Below, in pieces: positions 1-10,915 of a stretch of DNA of 64,000 nt. The notes beneath the pieces were generated by a model that made no database searches, was not told the origin of the DNA, and was given only the letters and a program-made list of their open reading frames with translations. Location: NCBI GenBank assembly GCA_942490775.1, contig CALNYL010000013.1:220688-284687 (forward strand). The letters are read 5' to 3'. The position numbers and the translations under genes are program-made. The DNA is from UBA6489 sp942490775 (GTDB taxonomy: Bacteria > Patescibacteriota > Gracilibacteria > BD1-5 > UBA6164). Positions within the stretch are counted from its first letter, which is position 1. Each line of letters begins with the position of its first letter.

Positions 1-573
1 ATGTTAGCAAAATGAAAAAGTGTAGAAATCACATACTACAGTCAAATGCACGAAGAACTACTAAAAGACAAAACAGTAAGAGAAAACTTTATACACTTTT
101 GACTAGATTTCACAAAAGAGCAACTTATATGAATACTAAGTAACTATATATTTGATAAAGAAGACCTAGATAAAAAAGTAAAAAACTTATCAGGATGACA
201 GACATCAAAACTACTTTTCGCCATCTTATGACAAAAAGAATCAAACCTATTAATCCTAGACGAACCAACAAACCACCTAGACTACGATACAAGAGAATCT
301 CTAGAAATATCACTAAAAGAATATGAATGAGCCATTCTATTTATAAGCCATGACAGATACTTTGTAAATAAACTATCCACCCATATGTGGTTTGTAAAAG
401 AAGGAGAATTAAGTATATGCTACTGAAACTACGAAGACTACAAATTCAAACTTGAAAACAACATAGATATGGATTTGAATTTATATGACGAAGAAGCGGA
501 ACTAAACCTAGTTCTAGAAGAAAAGATATGAGAAAGACAAGCCAAAAGAATGAGAAAAAAGTTTTCCAAGTAG
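1..573 (+). CDS. ABC-F type ATPase, C-terminal ABC domain (5' end cut by window)
   Basis: Read with UGA=Gly this frame is open from base 1 to TAG at 571. It holds one ABC ATPase half: signature LSGGQTSK near residue 66, Walker B LLILDEPTNHLD near residue 86 and H-loop FISHDRYF near residue 118. The PTNHLD form and the absence of membrane segments are typical of ABC-F proteins, soluble ribosome-associated ATPases involved in translation or antibiotic protection. Part of the second ATPase domain is visible, so the real start probably lies upstream; the ATG at base 1 may be internal. The second signature glycine is TGA. Confident in family, not in subfamily. Confidence 0.85.
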
Positions 574-574
574 T

Positions 575-640
575 ACTTGTAGGGGCAATACCTTGTGTTT
601 GCCCTGAATTAATTAATTGCATTTGTGTTTGCCCTAATAT
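575..640. repeat. GGGCAAACACAAGG-type palindromic repeat
   Basis: A short palindrome (GGGGCAATACCTTGTGTTTGCCC) and a partial second copy fill the gap after the ABC-F stop. The same core recurs at 7056-7197. It may fold into a hairpin and end transcripts from both sides, since the next gene converges from the minus strand. Confidence 0.6.
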
Positions 641-666
641 CCACTGCTGAAAAGATAAGTTAAAAC

Positions 667-2727
667 CTACTTATAGTAAAAATCCTTATACAATCAAACT
701 TCATCAATAAAGTCAGAATCTCATACAATTTCTAAATTATAATCCCTTATTCAAGCCTGTTTATAAAACATAAAATCATATTTATTACAATTTTTATTTT
801 CTAAAGAATAATCTAGATTAAACTTAGAAATTTCTCACTTTTTAGTTTTTACAAAAAATTCAGCCACTTTAAAATCTTTATAATCATATACAGCTAAACC
901 AGATTTACCTTTTATAACTGCATCACTTGGTAATAAAACTCTGATAAATTGATTATTATCCCCCTGTCACTGTATTCCTAAAAACTTTTCAGTATTATCT
1001 AAATCATACTTTTTAAATAAATCTTTTACTCTATCTTTATCTTTCTGAGAAAAAGTATGCTTTGAAATTATTTCTAAATTTGTTTCTATATCACAGTTAT
1101 CTTTTATAGTTACCACCTTTTTGAAATCTCTTTCTATATATCTATCAGACTTATTTCAAGATATAGAAGTAAATACAGGATAAGAAAAATCAACAGTTTT
1201 TGAGAAATCTATATCAGAAACTAATCATAATTCTTTCAAAAAATTATTTTCTACTTCATCAAAAGAGTAAAATATAATATCTCTTTTTTCTACACTATCT
1301 TGAATTATTTTTAGATAAGTTAAATAATCTCAATCAGTTTTTAATTTCTTTATAAATACCTCTATAAAATCAAAAAGAATTTTTTTAGGAGTCCCTGTTT
1401 TTCAGACTTTATATATCTTTGACTCTACAAGTGTAGAGATAATTTCTGAAAAATTCTCAGAACTTATATTTTCTCATAAATCTTCAAATTTTACTTCTCA
1501 AGTTTTATCTAAAAAATCTAATAAAATATTTTGATTTATATAAATTATACCATCTATATCATAATTTATTTTATCCATAAATGATTTTATAGCATCAGAA
1601 GACTTTTTTGTCTCAATGTAATAATTAGCATCTCTAAGCCAAAAGTTTGTTGCCAATCTATTTATTCATCTAGGGGCTGGAGTTAATTCATAATCTGTAT
1701 TTTTTAAGTCCCACTCATAAGCATATATATCTCTTTTCTCAAAACTATCTATCTTTCACTTAAATATTTTTATAACTCACATACTTCACATAAAACCTCA
1801 CATAGGTCTTATTTCATCTGAATTTTGAAATGCTATTAAATAAGTTTTTGTTTCATTATTTCATAATAAATTTAGTAAAGAATCAAAATTATTATTTACT
1901 AAATTACTATATTTTAAAAGTAAATCAAGTCTTCATATTTGTTTATTTAAACTATTCTCTAGAGAAATATCTCAAAGAGAATGAATTTCTTTAAAGTGAG
2001 CAGTTGCAATTTTTAAGTCATTATTAATTATAAAAAATTCCTCTTTTAGATTTAAGAGCAATCAAGTTAGCCTTATTTCCTCTATTTTATTTTTATCAAT
2101 AAAAACTAAAACCTTATCATAGATACTTAATCCATCATCTAAAGCTTTAGTTATATATTTTCATCATTTTATTATATTATAAGCATTATTTATCTGCAAA
2201 GTATCTAAAAAAGAAAATGGGAAAAACACTATATCAGAGATAGAAAAATCAAATTTTGCATCATTTACTTGTTTCTTTACAAACTCAATATCATGAGGTT
2301 TTTCTTTTATTTCTATAAGTCTTTGGTATCCTAATTTAACTCTAAATTCTACAAAGTTTTTACTCCAGAATCATAGAATTCAGAATATAATTAGAAAGAA
2401 GAATAAATATAAAGGTAATAATTTCTTTTTATACAACTTTTTAATCTTATGTGTTTTTTTAAGCTTTTTACTAGATTTCTTAATAATTTTATGAGATAGT
2501 TTTTTTATATAAGTAAATAAACTATTTATAATCTTTTTTATTCTTTTTGATATAGGAATATTATTTAGTTTTATAGGATTTTTGAGATTATTTAATTTAT
2601 CTATTCTAGAAAGAGCATCAAAGTTAATAGTTTCATTTTTTGAAAGTTTTAATTTAGCACTTTTAAAAATGATATCATCAAAAGTTGTTTCAAATATCTT
2701 TTGTGTTTTTCTTTGATAGTTTACTAA
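667..2727 (-). CDS. DUF4012-domain membrane protein (lacks its own start; probably the C-terminal part of the 3639 gene)
   Basis: Open frame with UGA=Gly ending at TAG 667-669. It has a basic N-terminal stretch, one hydrophobic segment near 2400 (LPLYLFFFLIIFGILGFW) and then a long extracytoplasmic part with IRPMGGFMGSMGVIKIF and NTDYELTPAPRGIN, matching the DUF4012 family common in CPR genomes and thought to be cell-surface. No ATG, GTG or TTG lies in this frame between the TAG at 2728 and the membrane segment, and the frame equals that of the ATG at 3639. I infer one long gene broken by a +1 shift in the repeats and stops at 2730-2807. Biochemical function unknown. Confidence 0.7.
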
Positions 2728-2804
2728 CTAGTTTAAAAAACTTGTTTTTTTCCTCAAGATTATATTTTTAAATTTGTCTTTAGATTTTCGGTGTTAATTT
2801 TTGA

Positions 2805-3639
2805 TTATTTTTCTTTTAGTTTTAAAGAAATATTTTGAGCTTTTCATTTTATTTTAATATCGTCACTTCCTTCTTTTAAATCTCTAGTATTATCTTTAGT
2901 TAATTTTTTAACTAAAGATTCTTCTATCTTTTTAACCTGTAAAACTATATCGTCACTTCCTTCTTTTAAATCTCTAGTATTATCTTTAGTTAATTCTTTA
3001 ACTAAGTATTCCTCTATCTTTTTAACCTGCAAAACTATATCGTCACTTCCTTCTTTTAAATCTCTAGTATTATCTTTAGTTAATTTTTTAACTAAAGATT
3101 CTTCTATCTTTTTAACTTCGTAAAACTATATCGTCACTTCATTCTTTTAAATCTCTAGTATTATCTTTAGTTAATTTTTTAACTAAAGATTCTTCTATCT
3201 TTTTAACCTGCAAAACTATATCGTCACTTCATTCTTTTAAATCTCTAGTATTATCTTTAGTTAATTCTTTAACTAAAGATTCTTCTATCTTTTTAACCTG
3301 CAAAACTATATCATCACTTCATTCTTTTAAATCTCTAGTATTATCTTTAGTTAATTTTTTAACTAAAGATTCTTCTATCTTTTTAACCTGTAAAACTATA
3401 TCGTCACTTCCTTCTTTTAAATCTATAATACTATTATGCCTCAATTTACTAACTAAAAGAGTTTTCTTTTTTTTCTTTTTTTTCTTTTTTTCTTTTAAAA
3501 ATATATCTTTTAATCCTCTTTTTAAATCATTTGTACTTTTTTCTAATAACTCATTTTTAACAAAAGCATAACTTTTTCATCACAAATCTTTTAAATTTAT
3601 GTTCTCATCAAGATTTGTAAAGATATCGTTTAGTTTCAT
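2805..3639 (-). CDS. N-terminal part of the DUF4012 gene: lysine-rich, 30-residue tandem repeats
   Basis: ATG at 3637-3639 opens a charged protein (MKLNDIFTNLDENINLKDLG) with a poly-lysine stretch near residue 60, followed by about six copies of a 30-residue unit, QVKKIEESLVKKLTKDNTRD then LKEGSDDIVL. A single extra base near 3120 makes one unit 91 bp, so the last copies are read in another frame that ends at TAA 2805-2807. The units look helical and amphipathic, fitting a coiled coil or cytoplasmic spacer before the membrane segment of the downstream DUF4012 domain. Role unknown. Confidence 0.6.
2861..3424. repeat. 90-bp in-gene tandem repeat (about 6.3 units)
   Basis: The landmark CGTCACTTC (CATCACTTC in one copy) recurs at 2861, 2951, 3041, 3132, 3222, 3312 and 3402, a 90-bp period with one 91-bp step. 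Units are nearly identical. The conserved Gly codon of KEGSDD is GGA in the copies at 2868, 2958, 3048 and 3409 and TGA in those at 3139, 3229 and 3319. Length differences between strains are likely. Confidence 0.9.
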
Positions 3640-3803
3640 AAAAATTTATTGTACAAATATTTGAAAATTTACTATTGTTATCATAATAAGAATAAAGTAT
3701 TTTTTTTCAAAATAAAAAAATACTTTAAATTTAAGTTTGCTATTAAAAAAATGACTTCTGTTGATTACAGAAATCATCTTATAAAATCTAAATATTTTTT
3801 TGT

Positions 3804-4489
3804 CTATTTCTCATAAGAACAATTTCTATATTTTCGACTAAATATACGAGTTTTTATATCTTCATCTCAAATATAATTATCCTCTAATAACTTATAATAC
3901 TTATTAAAATTATCACAATCATTTTTATAATCATAAAAATTTAATAGTATTAAATAGCCATTAACAAAATTTTTATCATGTTCTATAATCTTTTCTCAAA
4001 GTATTTTCTTTTCATTTTCCATTTCATCTCTGTAACCATCTATGTTTATAGCAACATTTGAATAATAATTTGCTTTATCAGATAAAAATTGTAATGTTTT
4101 TTCTTTTGTATTTTTTACATCTTCTATATCTTGTTTTTCAAACTCTGAATTTAGGATTTTACAAAATTTCTTATCTATTAAATCTATAGTAGGATTTTCA
4201 ACAGTTAATTTATCGCAACCTATTCATTTATATCATAAATACCTAACATTAATAAATGCGGTATTCTTATCATTAGGGTAATATTTGTTTATAAGGTTAA
4301 TAATATCTTGTTTTTTTTTCATTTTCCATAAAATTTAACAGAAATCAAAAAGATTCACGGTCAGAATTTCTGATTATAAAATTCATTTTATAATCAAGAT
4401 TATTAAGATAATTTTTAAGAAGATTTTTACCTTTTTCAAAACTTTGATGATTTAAAAGTATTCAAGATTTTGTATAAATAATAGAGTAT
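3804..4489 (-). CDS. C-terminal part of a secreted protein split by the MITE at 4492-4607
   Basis: Read downward from the MITE edge the frame gives EYSIIYTKSGILLNHQSFEK and runs, after a one-base shift in an A9 run near 4311-4320, to TAG 3804-3806. The product is hydrophilic, rich in Asn, Lys and Tyr, with helical segments resembling TPR-like or scaffold proteins (HDKNFVNGYLILLNFYDYKN). It has no start of its own. Removing the MITE and one TA copy joins it in frame to the signal-peptide ORF at 4600-4992 (DKEYL|EYSII). No family recognised. Confidence 0.55.
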
Positions 4490-4491
4490 TC

Positions 4492-4607
4492 TATACTAAG
4501 CCTATTTAAAATTTTTGATTTTCCGGCTTGTCAACAGAGGGTTTTAACCCTTTGCAATAAGCAAATAATATATTTTAAATTCCGATTTTCTAAGAAGGCT
4601 TAGTATA
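4492..4607. mobile_element. 116-bp MITE, copy 1 (disrupts a gene)
   Basis: Terminal inverted repeats TATACTAAGCC and GGCTTAGTATA enclose an AT-rich body with a central palindrome (GAGGGTTTTAACCCTTTGC). It is nearly identical to copies at 5019, 9388 and 20319. TA is duplicated at the ends, as in IS630/Tc1-mariner type elements. No transposase is encoded, so mobility would need a helper elsewhere. Confidence 0.85.
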
Positions 4608-4992
4608 AATACTCTTTATCAATCAATGAAATATCATTTTTTTCTAATGCCTCATTAAGTTTTGAGAGTTCTTCTTGATCTGTAAAGGATTCTTTCCTAA
4701 TATTTTCTACTAGTAATTTTATTTCTGATGATACATCTTGTTCATAAAATTTTTCATTTTTGAATTTATAGTTTATGTAGTTATTAACTTCTCTTAATAT
4801 AATTTGATCATTTAAATTTTTTCTTCTTTTCATTAAACTCTCTATTTTATAGTTTAATGCTTCTAGTTTATCAGGATTATTTTCATAGATTACATCTATC
4901 TTTTGAAATAAGTTGTCCATATTATAAGCAAAAGAATTTGATATACCAAAAATAGAAATAAAAACAATGAAAACCAAAACTAATTTTTTCAT
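4600..4992 (-). CDS. N-terminal part of a secreted protein, truncated by the MITE
   Basis: ATG at 4992 starts MKKLVLVFIVFISIFGISNS followed by FAYNMDN, a clear Sec signal peptide. The mature part is a helical, charged, Lys/Glu/Asn-rich segment. The stop TAA at 4600-4602 lies inside the MITE terminal repeat (GGCTTAGTATA), so the last residues (LY) are element-derived. The natural continuation is the ORF at 3804-4489. Secreted or envelope protein of unknown function. Confidence 0.7.
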   Translation of the reverse strand: MKKLVLVFIVFISIFGISNSFAYNMDNLFQKIDVIYENNPDKLEALNYKIESLMKRRKNLNDQIILREVNNYINYKFKNEKFYEQDVSSEIKLLVENIRKESFTDQEELSKLNEALEKNDISLIDKEYLY

Positions 4993-5018
4993 ACTAAAAA
5001 ATAATTTATTAAAATATT

Positions 5019-5134
5019 TATACTAAGCCTATTTAGAATTTTTGATTTTCTGGCTTGTCAACAGGGGGTTTTAACCCTTTACAATAAGCAAATAATATAT
5101 TTTAAATTCCGATTTTCTAAGAAGGCTTAGTATA
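5019..5134. mobile_element. 116-bp MITE, copy 2 (intergenic)
   Basis: Same TATACTAAGCC...GGCTTAGTATA structure, length and orientation as copy 1. It sits between the start of the 4992 gene and the stop of the Memo-CapA gene. Confidence 0.85.
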
Positions 5135-5173
5135 CATTCACATACTAATCAATACAAAGCAAAAATCAAATTC

Positions 5174-7009
5174 TTATCTCCAACTATCACAATCTACAGA
5201 AAAGTCTTCTGCACTTCTTGAAAAATTAATAATGCTATATCTAAGTGAATCACCATCAATTCTATAAACTATCCCCATTCAATCCAGAGTCTCTTCAAGA
5301 TACTGATCAAATATAAAATTTCATAGAGAATAAAAAATAGGAACTCATTTATAAACTTCATAATTTCAAACAACATGGGGGTGATGTCATACTATCATAT
5401 CAACCCCAGCATCAATAAACTTATATGCTAAATCTTGCTGATGAGGAGTATTAGTTTCCTTATATTCTAATCACCAATGTATATTTAGAATTACTTTATA
5501 TCATTCAAGTTTCAGTTGTTTTATTATAGCAATTTTATCTTCTAATTTCCAAGAATAAGTAGTGTCATTTATTCAGATAAAAGCTAATTTAAATCCATTT
5601 TTCTCAACTTTTAATATATTTGATTCACTACCTCTTCATTCTCCAAAATAATTTAGATTTTTATTTTCCAGAATTTCTTTCATTTTAGAGAAACATTTAT
5701 TTCAATAATCATAAGAATGGTTATTAGCAACATCAAAAAGATTTATTCAAACTTCTTTAAAGTAATCTAAATTGTTAGGTTTTGTTAAAAATCTAACTGT
5801 TTTTTCTGATTCAACTGTATCTTTTTCTTCACAAACTGCTGTTTCAAGATTTATTCAAACATAATCAAAAGAATAAAAAAGCCTATTTTTCCAGTATCTG
5901 ATATCATTATTTGTATCTTTATTCTGATAAAAACATTCAAGATATTTTTTCTTGTCCTTATATGAAGCAGGAATATTATTTTCTTGTGTTTCTTTATAAG
6001 TAAAACCTCTAGTTAGGTGACTGTCTCAAAAGAACATTCAATAAACTCAACTAGAAATTTCTCAACTACCAGTATTTATTTTTTCATAACCATTGGTGTT
6101 ATCTAAAAAGGCTATATTTTCAGATTTTATCTGAGTCTTTTCTTTATTATTTCAACTTATAAATTCTCAAAATATATGAGATGTATTTTCATATAATATA
6201 TTCTTTCAAACTATGTCAGAAGAAGAAGTTCTATTTTGTAGTTTGAAAATGTTTTTTTGATTATAACTTGCCAAGCTTTTATTTAAAAATAAACAATTAG
6301 GGCAATCTACTTCTGCTATTTCAAAATCTTTTTTATTTAATTCTTCAATTGTTTTCATATCATGAAAAATAGCGACTTTTTCAAAAACATGATGAGAGAA
6401 ATCCACAGATGAAATAAATAGAGTGTTTCATTTTCAGAAATCATAGTCTTTTATTTTTTCTAAAACTTCTTTCGTCTCTTTAAAATCATTATTAGTTTCT
6501 ATTCTTAAAACTACAGGGTAAACCTTTTTATAGTTTGGAAAATATTTATTTATAAACTTAAAATGTTCTCATATTCCATGTTCTCAAACTAAAAAATAAT
6601 CTTTATCGGTTTCATAATCAGCTAGGTCATAAAGATTTGATTTTTCATATTGATAAAAATCTAGTTTTCATCAATTTATACAGTTTTTTTCTTTGGGTTC
6701 AATTCATTGGTTACCAAAACAATAAGCTCAATCTTCTCTAAAGGATTCTAAAAAAGAGGTACCATTTCAAAAATGATTAGGGGATATTATAACTACATTT
6801 TTAATGTTTTTATATTTTTGGCTTATATTTTGGTAGAAGCTATCTATATTTTTACTTGTAATTGAGTGATGGGGAATAACTACAAAGTAGTTTTCTGATT
6901 TTCCACCATCAGGTAGTATATTTTCTAAATCTAATTTTCAATATAAAACAAGCATACCGATAGTAAAAATCAGTATGCTCATAATTATTAGTTTTAATTT
7001 GTTTTGCAT
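5174..7009 (-). CDS. Membrane-anchored fusion of a Memo-like domain and a CapA-type metallophosphatase
   Basis: Intact 611-codon frame with UGA=Gly. Residues 1-25 form an N-terminal membrane anchor (LIIMSILIFTIGMLVLY). Residues about 35-250 look like the Memo / AmmeMemoRadiSam-B fold: VVIPHHSITSK, VVIISPNHFGN, GEHGIGEH, and FISSVDFSHH. Residues about 300-611 are a CapA/PgsA-like calcineurin-type phosphatase: GMFFGDSHLTR, NLETAV, DVANNHSYDYG, NIHWGLEY, IVGHHPHVV and FYSLGNFIFDQ. CapA proteins act in capsule or poly-gamma-glutamate export; Memo proteins resemble non-haem iron dioxygenases. The fusion suggests an envelope enzyme with two metal sites. ATG at 7009 is the only start compatible with the anchor. 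Confidence 0.8.
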
Positions 7010-7055
7010 TTAAAATATTTTTTAATTTTTATAGTTTTGTTATTGAAGTATAGGG

Positions 7056-7197
7056 TGAACACATAGGTTCACCCCTACACTATAAAATATGATTGTAGGG
7101 GCAATACCTTGTGTTTGCCCTCATTGAATTATCCTACATTTGTAGGGGCAGACCTATGTGTCTGCCCTGTTTCTATGCATATGTCTGCCCATTCAGG
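7056..7197. repeat. Cluster of GGGCAAACACAAGG-type palindromes
   Basis: Three palindromic units lie head to tail: GGGTGAACACATAGGTTCACCC, GGGGCAATACCTTGTGTTTGCCC and GGGGCAGACCTATGTGTCTGCCC. They fill the gap between the Memo-CapA start and the SLH gene stop. Same family as 575-640. They vary in the stem while keeping pairing, as expected for a structure-maintained repeat. Confidence 0.7.
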
Positions 7198-7199
7198 TT

Positions 7200-9335
7200 T
7201 TAATAAACAAAATATTCTCCCTCTTTTTCTAAAACTCCTCCCCATTCAAATACTTCATAGTCGTTATTTCATCTATCAAATCTTTTTATTAAATCTTTAT
7301 CAAAACTATCTCATACTTTGCTATATAAAAAGCTTTCTTTTTCTTTTGTAAGAGTTTCTAGTTCATAGCTATCAAGCAATACTCTAAACTCGTTTTCAGG
7401 TTCTCTAGAGAAATTTAGCTTAACCATTTCTTCCAAATCTTCTTTGTACTTAAAGCTTACAAAATAGTATTTATCTTCATCATATTTTGGTACCCAATAT
7501 TCTAAGAAGTCTTTTTTCTCTTTTTCATTAAAGTTTATTTTATCCAGTTTGTCATTAAAAAACTCTTCTATATTTTCTCATAAAACTATCCATCAGTTTT
7601 CATTATTTTGATATCATTTTACTTTTATTGCATAGTATAAATAATCGTAGCTTTCTCAATCAACTTCTACTTTTCAGTCTTTTGAACTAAATTTCCAAGT
7701 GTCTTTAGAGCTGAAATCAGGAATGGTTTTAGTAAAGTAATTTCATTTTTCATAATCTATTGTTAGTGTATTTTTTGAACTATCTTTATCATAAACATAA
7801 ACAGCTGGTTTACACATTTCAGCGAAGGATACTATTTCATAAGGAGAAACCGTATAAAATAAATAATTTCATTTATCATCAAATTTTTTAATTTTAAAAA
7901 TTGGTAAATCTTTTTCTTCTATAGATTTTATTCTTCCTCCATCTCATCAAATTAATCATACACCTTCATTACTTATGTAATAAGAAGCAATTTCTTGTGT
8001 AAGATCTAAGTTAGTAATATAATTTTCTCAATTTCTTTCTGATATTGAAGAATTATCTAGGTTTTCAATGTTAATAATATTTTGGGGTTGCTCAAAGTCG
8101 GCTTCATACATTGCATATAAGTCTTCATTTACTTTTAATACATATTTTTTAAAAATTCTTTCTTTTCCTTTGTAACTTTCATTATAAATTTCTCTTTTAA
8201 CAAAAGATATAAAATCATCAGAAGAAGAAAAAATATCACCTGAATTAATAATGAATTTAGTATCATTTATACTAGTTCTACTTGCTTTTTCTTTAAAATT
8301 AAGTTTTAAATCCCAAGTGTAGTTTCCTATTTTTATATTTTCTGATAAGTTTTTTATTTTATTATAAATCTCAGGCTCTTCTAATAAAATACTATTAGAA
8401 TCTATTTGCTTTCAGTATAAATCAAAAAATTGCTGTTTTGTTGTTGTTCATCAACAACCTAAAGACTCATATGTTTTCAAATAATAATTTCAGTATTTTT
8501 TTACTTTTGTATAACTATTTTGCAGTCAAGAATCTGTGATCTTTTTTATATAACTTTTATCTTTATTATAAATTGAATAGTTATTTGGGTATTCTTCATA
8601 ATAGGCTTTTTCTTGTGAAATTCATCACATTCATTCAAAATATTGTACATACTTATCTCATTTATTTATTATTCCATTTCACTCCTCATTTAAACAAACA
8701 TCTAAAACACAATAATCCCCCGATAATGGAACAATATTTTGAGTTGTGTTTCATTCTGTATTACTCACAGCCTTTTCAGCAATACTAAAAATCCATCATC
8801 TTTTAGCTTCTGTATTGTAGTCAGAAAAGCTAGAATTTAAGATTCTTGCTTTAATGGCAGCAGAGATATATCCTTCCCAACTATCACTGTCTGGCTCTAT
8901 TCCTCTTCACTTCATCACAAATTTCAAAGCCTCAGCTTTTGTAACTCTAGAATTAGGATTAAAATCATCATTAGCAGATATCATCCCAGTTTTAAGGGCA
9001 GGTTCAGCATAGTAACAAGCCCAATCAGTTTTAGAACCAATATTAGGTAAATCATTAAATTTATTACCAGAACATTCAGCTTTTGATTCAAAATTAATAG
9101 ATGTTCAATCTAGGTCTCATTTCATTCTCATCATAATTTTTAAAATCTCTCTTCTAGAAATAGTATCTGATAGTCTATATGAATCAGTATTATCAGAGTT
9201 ATCATTGATAACTCCTCTAGAAGCTAAAAAATTAGCTGCTTCTAATTCTGTATAGTCAGCATTAACAGGGAATAGTGCAAAAGACAATATTATCAAGATA
9301 ATCAACATACTGGCTATTTGTTTTAGTGGTTTCAT
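7200..9335 (-). CDS. SLH-domain secreted surface protein, intact copy of a three-member family
   Basis: 711-codon frame with UGA=Gly from ATG 9335 to TAA 7200. Signal peptide MKPLKQIASMLIILIILSFA with cleavage near PVNA-DY. Residues about 25-170 contain SLH-like repeats (ANFLASRGVINDN, TISRREILKIMMRMKG, VTKAEALKFVMKGRG, GYISAAIKARIL), which usually bind the protein to secondary cell-wall polymers. The remaining 530 residues are Asn/Tyr/Lys-rich with EYPNNYSIYNK and CGGTTTKQQFFDLYGKQ and match no family I know. Paralogs follow at 9550-10915 and 11149-12913. Likely S-layer or envelope-anchored protein. Confidence 0.75.
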
Positions 9336-9387
9336 AGTAAAATTGTTATAAAAATAAAAAGTACAAAGTTATTATACTAATTCAATG

Positions 9388-9504
9388 TATACTAAGCCTA
9401 TTTAAAATTTTTGATTTTTTCAGCTTGTCAACAGAGGGTTTTAACCCTTTGCAATAAGCAAATAATATATTTTAAATTCTAATTTTCTAATAAGGCTTAG
9501 TATA
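9388..9504. mobile_element. 117-bp MITE, copy 3 (upstream of the SLH gene)
   Basis: TATACTAAGCC...GGCTTAGTATA element about 50 bp upstream of the 9335 start, where it could affect the promoter. The paralogous upstream region at 12920-12990 has the same flanks without the element (TTCAATG-TA-AGGAGAATG), giving a natural empty site. Confidence 0.85.
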
Positions 9505-9549
9505 AGAATGATGTAAGAATTATATTTTTTAATATATTTTGAGAATTTT

Positions 9550-10310
9550 CTATTCTATAGAGAAAGAATCTGTCCATTCTAGATTTTTCACGAAATTTAG
9601 AATCAATTGTTTTTTCTCATCATTATTATATGCTCATGTGTTTAAAAATTGTATAGTTATTTCTGAAAAGTAAGGATTTTCAGGAATGTTTGTTGTTAAT
9701 ATAAATGTATCAACTCTATTATAATAATCTACAAAGTATGTTCATTTCTGATTGAAAATATCTAATTCAAAAACATTGTTTCAATTTTCTTTTAGTATTT
9801 TATATGGATCTCACATTCACATTATTCCATTTGAAAGTACAATTTTATAAGGAAAGTTTCAATTCATTAAATTTTCTTTTTCTTTGAGGGTAAGTCATTC
9901 TTTAAATTTGTATTTTATTGTAAAGTTAAATTCTCAGATTGTTTCATTTTTTAACTCTTGAATCGAATTTAATACTTGATCTTGTTTTAGTATTTTATTA
10001 TATAAAAATTCAAAGTTTGAGTTATTTTTTTTTCAAATAGCTAGAAATCAAAATTTGTTATTTTTGATTTCTATATTATACTCTTCATTTGTTAAGTTAT
10101 TATATATTGAACTGAGAATCATAGGGTCTAAAATACTTGATTTGTATAACCATATTCCATAGAAGTTATTTCACATAGGATATATGTCTAGACCTATACC
10201 GTAATCGGAAGGATTGATTATATCCGGATTACAGGGCATATTTTTTATTAAATAGTTGATTTATTTTTTCACAGTCTTTTTTTGAATCACTTGTAAAGAG
10301 TTTCATAAAA
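9550..10310 (-). CDS. C-terminal part of SLH family copy 2
   Basis: Open frame with UGA=Gly from an ATG at 10239 (MPCNPDIINPSDYGIGLDIY) to TAG 9550; a second frame begins at ATG 10311 (MKLFTSDSKKDCEKINQLF) and meets it after a one-base shift near 10236. Composition resembles the C-terminal part of the 7200-9335 protein, but sequence identity is low. Upstream lies a degraded SLH segment (10375-10915), so this is most likely the tail of a second SLH protein whose front has decayed. Ends in hydrophilic Asn/Lys/Phe-rich sequence (NFVKNLEWTDSFSIE). Function unknown. Confidence 0.5.
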
Positions 10311-10374
10311 ATCAAAGTCCATAGTAATTTGCTATTTTTACTTTGTATTTAGTTCACTATTATTTTCAATAGCC

Positions 10375-10915
10375 TTTTCAGAATACTAAAATCCATCATC
10401 TTTTAGCTTGTGTATTGTAGTCAGAAAAGCTAGAGTTTAAACTCTTGCTTTAATGGCGGCAGAGTATTCCTTCCCAACTATCACTGTCTGGCTCTATTCA
10501 TCTTCCTTTATCAAATTTTAGGCCTCAGCTTTTGTAACTCTAGAATTAGGTTGAAATTATCATTAGAGATATCATCCAGTCTTAAGGGAGGTTCAGTAGT
10601 AACAAGCCCAATCAGTTTTAGAACCAATTTAGGTAAATCATTAAATTTATTACCAGAACATTCAGCTTTTGATTCAAAATCGATAGATGTTCATCTAGGT
10701 CTATTTCATTCTATAATTTTAGTACTCCTCTTCAGAAATTGTATCTATAATCTATAGTGTCAGTATTACTAGATTTATCATTAATAATACTCTAGAAGCT
10801 AAAAAATTAGCTCTTCTAATTCTGTATAGTCAGCTTTAGCAGGGAACACCACAAAAGACAATATATCAAGATAAGCAAATACTGGCTGTTTGTTTGAGTA
10901 GTTTTAGTAAAATTG
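10375..10915 (-). pseudogene. Degraded SLH and signal-peptide region of copy 2
   Basis: Aligns along its length with 8761-9345, the start of the intact SLH gene, but with many one- to three-base deletions spread over about 540 bp. Examples: CTCTAGAAGCTAAAAAATTAG without the second CT, GTTCAGTAGTAACAAG for GTTCAGCATAGTAACAAG, and loss of the ATG. No frame survives. Losses are scattered and almost all are deletions, which fits pseudogene decay but could also reflect a poor consensus in a collapsed repeat. Confidence 0.7.

Noticed and set aside
2861..3424. Direct repeats reminiscent of a CRISPR array
   Set aside because: Units are contiguous without unique spacers and are translated as a 30-residue protein repeat. 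No cas genes nearby.
7109..7351. Plus-strand ORF across the palindrome cluster and the end of the SLH gene
   Set aside because: Antisense to the intact SLH coding frame and composed of the palindromic repeat; no independent support.
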